From Auricularia sp. M13 (lineage: Eukaryota; Basidiomycota; Agaricomycetes; Auriculariales; Auriculariaceae), in assembly GCA_037042915.1 (NCBI GenBank), contig CM073196.1:3844001-3908000 (forward strand): 64,000 bases of DNA, given 5' to 3'. The first letter of the stretch is position 1; every line of letters starts with the position of its first letter. Positions 44,440 to 54,811 of the stretch are shown one piece after another. The notes under the pieces were generated by a model. That model was given only the letters and a program-made list of their open reading frames with translations. It was not told where the DNA came from and ran no database searches. A program made the translations under genes and the position numbers.

Positions 44440-46944
44440 ATGGCCGTCGAGCGCGAAGTTGAGAGTCTCATATTCGACGATGGCGAGCCCGAGCGGCACG
44501 CCCACATCCATTCTGCTCCTGAAGACCCGGCAGTGACGGTGGAAATCGAGCGCGACCCGCTGGTGCTCACGCCGGACGACGCGGCGGCGCTCCCGCCCGA
44601 CATCGAGGAGCTCGCGCACGCCATCGACGTCCAGTCCCCCGCACCCCCCGCCGCGGCCAGTTCAACTTTGAGCCCGGCGCCGGAAGCCCTCCTACCGGGC
44701 CCTGCGGATTCGCACATGCTGCTGATGACGCTGGGCGTCGCCGTCGTGCTCGCCTTGCTCGGTGCGTCTACGTTGAGCGGCAGAGAGAAAAGGAGGAAGC
44801 TGACATCTTGGACGAAAAAAGCGGTGCTGCTGGCGCGGCGGTCGAGCCGGAAGAAGGGCAGCGACGTGCTGCTCGTCGGGCCCAGCGACGCCGGCAAGAC
44901 CGCGCTCTTTGCCTCCGTGCGTCCGCCCTCGCCATCCCCGCTCGCCTCGCCGTCCGCGCTGACGCTCGGCCGTAGCTGGTACACGGCCGCGCGCCGCCGA
45001 CGCACACGTCGATGCAGCCCAACCTCGCCTTCCTCCCCAGGACGAAGACCAAAACGCGCGTGGTGGACGTGCCGGGCCACCCGCGCCTGCGCGCCCAGGG
45101 CCTCGCGGAATACCTCCCGAACGCCAAGGGCGTGCTGTTCGTCGTCGACGCGGCTACTGTCGCCCGGAATGGCGCCGCCGTTGCTGAGTGCGTGCTTTTT
45201 CGCTTTTTGCTCCTTCTCTCCCGATGCCCGCCCCCTGTCTCCGCCGGTGTCGTCATCCCCGCACACGCATGCTGCTTCTCCCCTGACGACGGCCCCTCGC
45301 ATCCCGATCGAGGCCAACCTCGCGCGCAAGCCGACTTAGCATGCTCCGCCGCACGCCGCTTCTCCTCCCCTTGAGCGAAGATTCCCAGCGCTGCCGTCGT
45401 CCGCGCCGCGCGCTCCTCTCCGGCGGGCAAGATGACTGTCGTCCAACCCGTCCATGTCGTCCGTCGTCAGCCCCACGCATGCATGCTGCGTCTCGCCCTC
45501 CTCCTCCTTCTCCCATCGCACCGCCGGCCACGCGAGCGTTCTATTCCCCTTGCTCGCATGCACGGACGCCCTGCGTCCTGCTGTCGGCTGATGTAGTGCG
45601 CCGCCGGTTGGCGGACGTGCGCGCCGTTTCCCCCGCCCCGGCTGGCTGATGTAGTGCGCCGGATGTGGGTGCTCTGGCGCTGTCAGAAGTCAGAAGTCAG
45701 AACACGACCCCCGCAGCTCCGTCTCCTCTACAGCGTGCTTCGAGCGGCGAGGGTTTCTGTCCGGCTGCGGGGGGAAAGGGCTGTCTGCACGTCTCCGTCT
45801 AGGGAAAGGGCTGTCTGCACGTCTCCGTCTCCGGCTGCGGGAGGGAAGGACTGTCTGCACGTCTCCGGATGCGGCGGGACGGGCTGCCTGCACGTCTCCG
45901 TCTCCAGCTGCGGGAGGGGACGGGGCTGTCTGCACGTCCTTCGATGCGCGAGGTACCGGACGTTCTGTGTGCCATGCCATGCCATGCCTTGCAGCGCGGT
46001 ATGTGCGACGGGCGGGCGGGCGGGGTGGGAGAGGACATAAGTAACGCCGGCTGTCCCGGGGTGTAGTGTGCAATCATCCAATCATCCTGGCGTATGGTCT
46101 TCCGCTGTGCTCAGGACGGCCCTCGTTTGGTGTATCCGGTGCAGCGTTGGTCTGTTCGCGTCGTGGACTCGGACGCGCCGCTCTTTCCCGTTTCCCGTTT
46201 CCTCATCCGCCGCGCTTTTCTTTTCTTTTCTTTGCGATGCCCGTTTTCCAAGCTCGGGGGATCCGGACTGGCTCCTGCTTCATGCATTTGCGCGATCGGG
46301 GTGGGGAATGGAGGGCTGGTCCGCTCGCGCCAGTGTGGGTTTCCCGCGCGCGCTGGCCAGATGACGGCGGGTTCGCTGTTCGCCGTTCAGAGTCGCAGCT
46401 CTGCCGTGGAGAGTGGCGCCCTCCCTCTCCCTCTCCCCGTGACTTTTGAGTCCTCATCGCATGGGTACATAGTGCTTTATATTTGTGCTTCGTGGCGCAT
46501 CGCAAACCCGCAACCCGCAACATACAACATGCACATCGCCTCCTTCCTTCCTCCCTTCTGCCCACGCTAACTCCCCCACCTTCCAATTCCAGACACCTAC
46601 ACGAAGTCCTCGCGGCACTGCTCGCCCAGCCCACCACCAGCAGCAGCCCGCCGCCGCTCACAATCGTCGCGGCCAAGCTGGACCTCGCGCCGCACGGCGC
46701 GGCGCGCGTGCGCAGCGTGCTGGAGCGCGAGCTGGATAAGCGGCGCGCGGCGCGCGTCGACGTCGAGGGCGAGGGGGAGGTACTGGGCGGGCTGGGCGCG
46801 CGGGGGAGGGGACCGTTTAGGCTTGCGGAGTGGGAGGGCGGGGAGGTGGGCGTTGTGGGGTGTTCGGTAAAGGTGGGGGGAAAGGACTCGGAGAAGGGGG
46901 GTTGGGAGGAGGTGAGGGAGTGGATTGAGGGGCTTGACTCTTGA
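44440..46944 (+). CDS. SRP102: Signal recognition particle receptor subunit beta (small GTPase)
   Basis: Exons 44440-44761, 44822-44916, 44976-45187 and 46593-46944 give 326 residues. An acidic N-terminal arm precedes one membrane helix at about 90-107 (HMLLMTLGVAVVLALL). GTPase motifs: G1 GPSDAGKT at 127-134, G3 DVPGHPRLR at 170-178, VLFVVDA and a G4 region AAKLDLA. These define the ER-membrane anchor of the SRP receptor. Intron 3 (45188-46592) is 1405 bases against about 55 elsewhere, yet has a GTGCGT donor, a CTAAC branch motif and a CAG acceptor, and joins VAE to HLHEVL as the family requires. The symbol follows yeast SRP102. The C-terminal part is glycine- and glutamate-rich and may include lineage-specific insertions. 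Confidence 0.88.
45781..45938 (+). repeat. Minisatellite inside intron 3 of the SRP receptor beta gene
   Basis: The core CTGTCTGCACGTC appears at 45781, 45811, 45851, 45884 (one change) and 45926, separated by 30-42 bases of related GC-rich sequence (CTCCGTCTCCGGCTGCGGGAGGG type). Unit length is irregular, which suggests repeated slippage and unequal exchange. Confidence 0.8.
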
Positions 46945-48600
46945 GTGATTTCGATGGGTGGTGCGGTGCGTTGCCTGTGGACATCTGGGGCGTTGGTGCG
47001 GTGTGAGCTGATGTTGGGGTTGTGGTAGGTGTCCGCGTGTGTACGCTATAATTGTGCGCGAGTGCTCTGCACAGTGCAAAATAATGCGAGAGGCCCGTCC
47101 GTCGTCTGCCCATGCCCACAGCATTTTTTCATTTTGCGTCTTCCCACTCGACATTCGGCGTGGTTGCTGCAGACATCGCGGTGTGGTTAGGGTGACGGCG
47201 CAGTTCGCGATCTGCTGACACCGTGACGGCCTGCAGCAAGAACTCTTCGACGTTTACAGTAACAGCAAATGATACATAGTACGCCGTCCCCACCTTCCAA
47301 GGTCGAATTCGCTCCGAGTCGTCCATCCGAGGTCCGGGCCGCCGCTGCTCAAATTCAAAGTCGCAAGCTGCACTCGACTCGGATGCTGTTTCGGAGACGA
47401 GCGCGACAGAGCTGATTCGTCATGGGTAGGCGAGGTGCGGCTAGGCAATGCGAGGATGAAAAGAACTGTTCAACGCGGATCGGGCTTCCTGGCTGACTCG
47501 GGGGATGCTGAGCTGGCTATTGCTCAGAGTCGTTGCGTACTTTACGATGCTAAGGCAGCGAAGACAGTACTACACGGGCGGTGGTCAGCCGTCTCGTTTC
47601 ACATTGCCTGTCGCCTCCTTGTCAGGCAAGCGTTTTGCTAAGGAGACAGGCAAGCCCAAAGAAGGGTTCCTCGGAACCCTCCAGAAACCTCAGAGAAACC
47701 CGGGTTCTTCGCGGCGATTGGGGTTTCTAAATAGAATAAACCACAGCTTAGTATGAAAGAGTTGTGTGCGGGCCAAGTCGCGGGAAGCAATAAATAAGGT
47801 GTGCCAGCTGGCTGCTGTAGCCAAGCACTCAACTGAGAGCTAGAATCGGCATGCTCATTGCTCGAGCGCTCATAGAATGCCGTTTTGGGCGCCGCGCACG
47901 AGAACGCGATTCAGCAGCGCTGAACAGAATCTGCACAGCACGCTGGGCCCTGTAGCACGATCAGCGGCTCGGCGATGGATCACTGACGACGTTCGAGAAT
48001 GCGCAAAACCAGATGCGTGACCTCGGGGAAGTCAGGAGTCAAAGCATGTTCAGAGTTTACCGTCCCGAATAGTGCGAGGGGCGTGGCCCACGTCCTTTAG
48101 GCGGGCGACAATGCCGAGCTGCAGTGGTCAGACCAGCACGATGCATTTGTAGCGGTTGAGATACGGGGCATCCTAAGCTTGACTCTGAGGCATGACCGCC
48201 TGTCCCTACACCAGCATGAGGGCCTCCAGCCTGAGGGTATTACGATGCCGACAGTTATGACGCTGGCGTTGCTGGCCTGGCTTACGCTGCTCTGTTCCCC
48301 GCCAGCTCAAATCTAGCGCTGCATGACCGTTTGTGGGTATGAATGAAAGCCTTGTTCAAGTTGTTGGTGCCGTCAGACGGCCAGACGTCCGAGTTGAACA
48401 CCAGGTTAATTTTCAGAACAAGCCAGATTTGCGCGTCAAAGAGGGCAGCATTGAGCACTAAGCAGCTCGACGTCGGGTCAACTAGAATGCTGGAAGAAAT
48501 AGCCGGATGCAAGAGCACGGCGATGACTGCGTTCGAGGGCGAGATTTGTCGTCAGGACCGCGCAAGTGTCGAGTTTCAGGCTAGTACAGTGGTCTGATTG
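46945..48600. other. Gene-poor interval
   Basis: A minus-strand frame at 47129-47326 (KVGTAYYVSFAV..., 65 residues) looks slightly protein-like but has no supported start or family. A GGGTTCC-TCG-GGAACCC hairpin lies at about 47666-47682 and the string GGGGTTTCTAAATA at about 47726 is shared with 26154. Nothing else recognised. Confidence 0.4.
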
Positions 48601-51410
48601 AGCCCGCAGAAACGTCGCCAGCAACGTTGAGCGTGCTGCTCGGCTCGGATGAGATTAGTGTCTAGAGCAATTGCAAAAGGTCGGGGAGCGCGAGCAAGTG
48701 CCGGCGGAACGTCCCGGCTGCCGTGCCCTGCTCTCATCGATAGACCACTCTCAAGTTGCACATCTTGCAGGCCTCCCTCGCCCTCAGTTGCAGTTCAGAT
48801 ACCAAATGGAGGCCAAGATCAATTCAGAATTGAGACCAGTCAAAGGAATACAAAGGAGGAAGGCAACATGAAGGGCGGAAGGTATGTATGTAACAAACTA
48901 ACTGGATGTACAAAACGCGCAGTCAACACGATGCGGGAACCTAAACCGAAACCGAGACGGAAACCGGGGGTCATTACAGGATGTGGGGGAGAGGTAATGA
49001 CGAGGGCGATGGAGGAGTGGATACAGGTACAGTATGCACAAAGGACCGCGACACGAAGACGACGCCGCCGGACGACGGATGTCAGTCACGGCGGCGGTGA
49101 CTCGGTATGCCGACGACAAAGGCGGGCCACAAATGCCCGGGGGTTCCTTGGCCCGAGTCGGCAGTGTGGCGGCATTGCGGAGGTGGCGTGGGGTGTGCGC
49201 AAGAGGTGGCAGTCGGCGCTGGCCACCTCGACGCGCCACATAAAGGACGCGCGCATCGACATCACGCGCGCCCGTTCCCGCTCCGCCGCCCGCGCTTCGT
49301 CTTCGCCTTTTCCAAGACGGGGCGGGCATCGACGGCGGCCTTCGCGCGCGCGAGGTCCTTCTCGCGGATGCGGGTGCTACGCCTGGTGGGCATCTTTGGG
49401 CTCTTCGGCGCGGCGCGGCCACGGTCGCGCGGTAGGCGCTTGGGGCTGGCGACAGTCACGGGCAGGTTCGACGGGCCGGCGACGGCCTCGTCCTGAAGGG
49501 AAGCGATGGGCATCTGTGCGGCGCTGATAAGCACAAGCTCGAAGGGATGTAAATGTGAAGCACATACCTCATTGTGCCCATCGGAGGCGTCATGATTGGT
49601 TTCCACGACTGCAGGAGCAGTGGCAGTCGCGGTAAATTCTGGAACGTTAGTGCGGGTCGCCGCAGTGGACGGACCCGCCTCGTTGCGCGTGCGCCTCCCA
49701 ACGCGCATGCGCACTGCTGTCGGCGATCCCGCCGGCGCTCCAGTCTCGACTCGTCGCCTCTTCTCCTCAGTACCATCCTTGACGTCGTCCTCCGCACGTG
49801 CACGCTTCAGGCCATGAGCGCGCGTAGGCGAGAGCATCCGAACGTTGACGGGCGACTCGACATTCGGCGTCTGGGAGCTCGTCCCCTCGTCACGCGAGGG
49901 AGAGCTGTCTCCAGCTGCGTTGGATTCGATGTCGTAGCCCGCCATATCGACGTCCTCAGACGCCACGCTGGGAGACCGCGCAGGCTCCGAAGGCTGAGCC
50001 ATGGATGCCGCGGCGGCGGCCTGCGCGCGACGCTGTTCGCGGGCCTTCTCCTGCCTGCGCGCGTTCTCCTCGTGCGAAAGCTCCCAAGGCTGGCTGACGT
50101 GACGCTGCGCGCGCATCGCGAAATATCCCCCCATGCCGTCGGGCAAAAAGCGATCGGCGTTGAAGGTGCGCTTCAGCCGGTTCGTGGGGACGGCTGGCGC
50201 AGCCGGGAGCTCGGTGGGGACGGGGGCGTCTGAAAAGCTGCTATCAGCAATATGTTTGCGAATACTCATGCACGAGGACTCACTGTCGCCTTCGTCAAGA
50301 CCAAAGTCCGGAGCGGGGGACGATTCGGGCGACGTGAAGGGCGTCGGCGGGCCGTGCTTGCTGGGCTTGGTCACCGTGCCATGGTTGCGACCGAGGAGCG
50401 TCCTGAGGATAAGACCCCTCGGAGCACCCTCGAGTGACTTGATCATCGACGGGTTCAGTGCAATGAGGTCGGCCGTCGTGAGCGCGACGGCGTTCAAGTC
50501 CGGTGTCTTCGGCTCGGCGAGGTCTTGCGGCGGGGGTGTCTGGAAATTACGCGCCACGGGGTCGCGAGTATCGTTGGCGGGCTTGGGTAAGGCTGAGGCG
50601 GGGCCAACCCAATCGGAGCCAGTGCTCGTGCTGTCCGAGCCGGCCGACGACGACGACGACGAGGAGCGCAAAGCTGCGTTGGCCATGGCCGCGTTGGCAC
50701 TCGCGTAGGCGGCGGCCATTGCAGCCTGGTCTGCCTCAACTTTGCGCCGAATTTCGGCGTAAATGGCGTCCGTGGCGGCGCGCTCCTCCTCGCTGATCTC
50801 TGGGATTTCGTCGTCCAACTCGCCGCGGCGACGCTCGAGGTCGTCCTCGTCGACCTCTGTGGCGGCCTCGTAGAACTCGTCCGCGTACGGGTCAATGCCG
50901 GCGGCCTCCTCGGCGAGGCGCTGTTCAAGCTCGCCAGGAGCGAAGAGGTCGTTGATGGAGGGTCCATGCTCGTCGCCGTCGTCATTTCCGTCGTCGTTGC
51001 CGGCGTCGTACTTGCCACCGTTCTCATTGCCGTCGTCGTTGCCGGCGTCATCGTCGTCTTCAGCGTCGCTACTGCCGTAATCGACGAGGCCACGGCTGCG
51101 CGCGTCGTCGTGTTCTCCTTCCTCATCGCAGTCGTCGTACTCGCGGGCAGGTTGGGTTTCGTGGTGGCAAAAATCTTCGGGCTTTGCGTCGAGCTCAGCG
51201 TTGCTCGCGGCAGCCCCAATGACGCGCCGACGCGCATCGCCAACAGTCGAGTCGGTGCGGTTGTACATCGTAAGGTACGGGTGAGCGGTGCGATGTGCAA
51301 GGTAGCAGGGAGAGAAAGCTCTTGCCCCGGTCATTGCCGCTCAACCGCGTTTTGTGCCACCCGGTCCGGTTGCCGGGTTGATCCCGAATATCCTATTGTT
51401 CACCCATTTT
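48600..51410 (-). repeat. Dispersed inverted duplicate, copy 2 (partner at 3640-6490)
   Basis: Reverse complement of copy 1: it covers the orphan gene, its two 54-base introns and about 600 bases of 3' flank. Many substitutions and small in-frame indels separate the copies, so the duplication is not recent. About 42 kb lie between the inner ends of the two copies. Confidence 0.8.
49262..51268 (-). CDS. Orphan acidic/basic low-complexity protein (copy 2 of the inverted pair)
   Basis: Paralog of the gene at 3776-5797. Exons 50284-51268, 49568-50229 and 49514 boundary to 49262-49513 give 632 residues; both introns are again 54 bases. An in-frame ATG at 51334 would add 22 residues, as in copy 1. 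Acidic N-terminus with changed Asp/Gly/Asn-rich repeats, Ser-rich middle, basic RRSTRIREK end. The reading frame is intact in spite of many differences from copy 1, with indels in multiples of three, which suggests both copies are under selection. Function unknown. Confidence 0.75.
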   Translation of the reverse strand: MYNRTDSTVGDARRRVIGAAASNAELDAKPEDFCHHETQPAREYDDCDEEGEHDDARSRGLVDYGSSDAEDDDDAGNDDGNENGGKYDAGNDDGNDDGDEHGPSINDLFAPGELEQRLAEEAAGIDPYADEFYEAATEVDEDDLERRRGELDDEIPEISEEERAATDAIYAEIRRKVEADQAAMAAAYASANAAMANAALRSSSSSSSAGSDSTSTGSDWVGPASALPKPANDTRDPVARNFQTPPPQDLAEPKTPDLNAVALTTADLIALNPSMIKSLEGAPRGLILRTLLGRNHGTVTKPSKHGPPTPFTSPESSPAPDFGLDEGDSESSCMSIRKHIADSSFSDAPVPTELPAAPAVPTNRLKRTFNADRFLPDGMGGYFAMRAQRHVSQPWELSHEENARRQEKAREQRRAQAAAAASMAQPSEPARSPSVASEDVDMAGYDIESNAAGDSSPSRDEGTSSQTPNVESPVNVRMLSPTRAHGLKRARAEDDVKDGTEEKRRRVETGAPAGSPTAVRMRVGRRTRNEAGPSTAATRTNVPEFTATATAPAVVETNHDASDGHNEVCASHLHPFELVLISAAQMPIASLQDEAVAGPSNLPVTVASPKRLPRDRGRAAPKSPKMPTRRSTRIREKDLARAKAAVDARPVLEKAKTKRGRRSGNGRA

Positions 51411-52047
51411 GCGCACTCGAACGCAGACTCAGCAACTCGAGCACATGACAGCGAAGCGCGTCCGACTTCACGCGTCACGGCGCAACTCTTCGTCAGCTTT
51501 TCTTCTAATGATCCAAGATGCTCTCTTGACACTCAACGGTGAAGTTCCCTTCTGCTCATCGAAGAATGCGCCTTGCAGCCTTTGACTATCGACGTGTGTT
51601 AATTCGACGGCGTTCTGGACGACAATGTCCTGCTCGGAGGACAAGAAGAGCATGTTCGCAGATGCGGGCGGGTTTTGGAAGGAATCGCACGGTAACATGG
51701 TACAGATATCTATCATGCTTAGAGCTGGCGGCGTGAAGCGGTTCATTGTGACGGTGACGGCTCTGTTCCTAAGGGAGTTGATAAGGCCCATAAAGGGCGC
51801 AAGCCTGCAGAAACTTGGTGTACTATGTCACGAGAACCACCCCTGACTCAAATACGACGTTCAGAGTACAACGGACGGGAGAAATAGACAATGCGAACCT
51901 TGCGCGCTCTTCGACACAACGCCATGCATCTGAACGGAGCACAGTTTCATCCCTGTGTGCTGAATAAACGCTGTATGCGTGACTTTTGCGGGACGAGCCG
52001 AGTGCGAACTACAAATATGGTTCAGGATCCAGCGCAAGCGTCGAGAA
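51411..52047. other. Intergenic, no gene recognised
   Basis: Upstream of the orphan gene copy 2 and downstream of the F-box gene. A 107-residue minus-strand frame (51468-51791) has no supporting feature. Confidence 0.4.
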
Positions 52048-53316
52048 CTATGATTTCATCATACCCAGCTGCACCTGCACGAAGACCTCAAGATTGGGAA
52101 ACCATCGCTCCAGAATGCAGGCTGCAGTCTGCCACGATAGCAAGGTCGTCGCATTAAGGATGGACACGTAAATTTCCACGCGACGAAGGCGCTGACACCG
52201 TGGGAGATACATCGTGAGCAGCAGACTTGCGATATCAGCCACCCAGTAAGAGGGATCACCGCGTGGGGTCGTATGCCTGAGTCGCAGAGTGGTGATATTC
52301 GGTGGCGGATGCACCATCGAGTAGTCACGACGCGTAGGCCCGCGCGTCTCAAATGTCTCGAGGTTATCGAGATGGACCAGCATCCGCGTCTCGTGATGAA
52401 AGAATGCGAGCTCGCGCAACGGCAAGCGACGCGCCATTTCGACTATACGGTTGATGCTGATGACCAGATGCGAGGCGAAGCGTAGTTCCAGCGCAGTGAT
52501 TGGGGCCTGTGTGCCAAGGAGAAGCAATTCCATGCCTTGCTCGTGTATCCAGCACGATTCAAAAGCGAGTCGGCGCAATCGAGGAAATGGGGCAATGAAC
52601 GCGGAACGAGCAGTGCGCGCTTTCGGCTGGTCACACCAATAGTTGCTGAGATGCAGCTCCTCCACAGGTTCGTGCGAGAAGAAGCCCAGCATATCAACGA
52701 CATCTTGGAATGGAATTCGATGCTCGGTGACGCCGGCGCCACGAAGATGGATCCTGGACAGAGTCGACGATGGTCCGCTGTACGCAGAAGATATCTGGAA
52801 AACCCGTTCCCCGGTCTTGAGGGCGTGTGTCGGTGCTGCGACGGCCCTCAATTTCCGACAGCGCGTCATGATCTCGACAAGCGCTGGTGTATGGCCGTCG
52901 CGGTCGCCTAGCAGCTCGTGCGAGAGTTGGGCCCATGGAGAAAAGTACATCGGAGATGCGTCGCGCTTGCGAAGCATCGGCATGCCTAAGAGAGGAACGC
53001 CCGGAAGCTGCAATTCGAAAACGCGATCCGCGAGGGCAGGTCGAGTGCGCAGTGTCCGAGCAAAATAATCGCATTGAGCAGGGGTAGACAGCCGAACATG
53101 CAAATATAGGACTTCCTGCCCAGCAGCAAGCCAATTCCTACAGGTCAGACACGAGCTGGCCAGAGTGCGAAGGTCGGCATGATGAATCCAAGGCTGGCCT
53201 TGTGGCTGGAGTTGTGTCAATATGATTATTAGAATTTCGGGAGGTAAAGCTCCAGCTAAGCTCTGGGGTTCCTGTTTCTCCTCGGGCTGTGAATACGTGA
53301 AAAGGCGTTGAAGCAT
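52048..53316 (-). CDS. F-box protein (intact copy)
   Basis: Single exon of 422 residues from the ATG at 53316 (the frame is open to 53436, but that would overlap the neighbouring kinase start). F-box at about residues 20-70: LPPEILIIILTQL, then LRTLASSCLTCRNWLAAGQEVLYLHV. The rest is Leu-rich with irregular LRR-like strands (LRRLAFESCWI, ITALELRFASHLV, NITTLRLRHT), as in basidiomycete F-box proteins that recruit substrates to SCF ubiquitin ligases. It stands head to head with the APH-like kinase, 114 bases apart. The 5' part (52693-53316) lies inside the 5.7 kb duplicated unit, while the 3' part is outside it, so this is the only full copy in view. Confidence 0.82.
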   Translation of the reverse strand: MLQRLFTYSQPEEKQEPQSLAGALPPEILIIILTQLQPQGQPWIHHADLRTLASSCLTCRNWLAAGQEVLYLHVRLSTPAQCDYFARTLRTRPALADRVFELQLPGVPLLGMPMLRKRDASPMYFSPWAQLSHELLGDRDGHTPALVEIMTRCRKLRAVAAPTHALKTGERVFQISSAYSGPSSTLSRIHLRGAGVTEHRIPFQDVVDMLGFFSHEPVEELHLSNYWCDQPKARTARSAFIAPFPRLRRLAFESCWIHEQGMELLLLGTQAPITALELRFASHLVISINRIVEMARRLPLRELAFFHHETRMLVHLDNLETFETRGPTRRDYSMVHPPPNITTLRLRHTTPRGDPSYWVADIASLLLTMYLPRCQRLRRVEIYVSILNATTLLSWQTAACILERWFPNLEVFVQVQLGMMKS

Positions 53317-53430
53317 GCTGTTGGCTGAGTACAAGGTGCTGAGTCGGCAAGAAGCCGGATGATCGCCGGTTTCAGCTTTCCTTCGTCCCGACGGTCGCGT
53401 ACGTAGCTCGGCTTGAGCTCCTTTTCTCAC
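53317..53430. promoter_or_regulatory. Short bidirectional promoter of F-box and APH-like genes
   Basis: Only 114 bases separate the divergent ATGs, so the two genes probably share control elements. No TATA is seen. The same interval recurs unchanged at 59024-59137. Confidence 0.5.
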
Positions 53431-54811
53431 ATGCAACTACCCAGCGATTCCTGGAAAACGCCAGCAGAGCTGGTTGAACATTGGTCTAGTCCGCATAAAG
53501 CTTGGACCGAGGTCCCATTCGACGCGGTCGAACATCTTGGCGGCGGCCTTCGTTCACCACCTGTCGGCTGCCGGGCAAATCGTTCGAAATACGCAGTGGG
53601 AGGAAACGCGATTATCATAGGTAAGAATAGCGTTCTTTCACCGTTGATAAGCCTTAAATCTTTTGACTCGGTCACAGAGCTTTTATTTGACGATGGTGTA
53701 GTCTGGATAGCGAAGCTCTTCACATATCACTACGAACCATACGCGTTACCTATCAACGTCGTCCGTCAGAAGGTCCGCTGCGAGGTGGCCACTCTAAAGG
53801 TCGTGAAAGAACGCACGTCGATCCCAGTCCCGACACCCTTCGGATTTTCAGCAACAGCCGATAATCCTGTCGGTCTGCCTTACATCTTTATGTCTGCCCT
53901 CATCGGACATAATCCCTTCGATGTCGGTATTCCTATGTGGGTTTCAGGCGAGCCAGTCACGCCCGAGGGGCAGCGTCTACTCGACACCTACTGCCTTTCA
54001 CTCGCAAAGGTTCATCTGGAGCTGAAGAAGATTTCGGAGGACCGAATCGGCTGCTTCTACGTCGATGACCAGGATTCCTCTGTTTATTACCTTGGTCCAG
54101 ACGCAGAGACTGGGATTGGTCCGTGCTCGACGTCAGCCGAATTCTATGCTTCGTATGGCCAATTTATTATGAAGGACGCACTTCGATCCGAGCCTCCCGG
54201 GAAACACGAAGATCGCCTCTTCGGTGTCTGGCTCTCTCGGCTTTTGCTCTCTGTCGCCTGTGATCAGGTAGAGGGGACCTCAGGGAGATATTATTTGAAG
54301 CATCACGATTTGCATGCCAACAACATTCTCGTTTCTAAGGTGTGCGATATTCCAATGGTCTATTGTACCGGGATAGCTTATTCATATTGGACAGACCGGC
54401 GAGATCGTCGGCGTAGTGGACTGGGACAGTGCTACCTGCGTGCCAGAGGAACTCTTCGCTGCCCAGGCTCTCGGGTTCTACAAGGATGTGGGTCGGCACA
54501 ATGCAGATCAACTGGCATTGTTCGACGTATACAATCGTGCTTTGCGCGAGGCCGAATCCGGCACCCAGCTTCTACCGTCAGGTCGTTCGCTCGCGGAACT
54601 GCACAGCCTGACGCTAGTCCAAATGCTTGTGAGGCTCGAGATGATTATTGGTGGTGATCCTGCCATTTACGGCGCTCCTTGGTTCTGGGGGATCCACTGC
54701 AGGCATCTGCTTGGAACCGCTGATTGGCAACCGATCAAAGAGTCGCCAATCTTTCAGGAATGGTTCTCGTCGTTGACACGGCATGCTGGGACCAAGGGAG
54801 ATGTACTATAA
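53431..54811 (+). CDS. APH/choline-kinase-like phosphotransferase, tandem copy 1
   Basis: Exons 53431-53620, 53678-54339 and 54395-54811 give 422 residues. ATG at 53431 is preferred; no earlier ATG lies in frame. Kinase-like motifs: FDDGVVWIAKLF with the ATP lysine, a conserved glutamate in the EVATLKVV helix, HHDLHANNILV (catalytic Asp and Asn) and VVDWDSATC (metal Asp) after the last intron. These define the aminoglycoside phosphotransferase-like fold, widely expanded in basidiomycetes with mostly unknown substrates. All catalytic residues are present. Head to head with the F-box gene. Confidence 0.85.

Noticed and set aside
44768-45430. Frames on both strands inside the SRP receptor beta gene and its long intron
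   Set aside because: GC-rich shadows; the spliced gene explains the exons, and the intron frames lack motifs.
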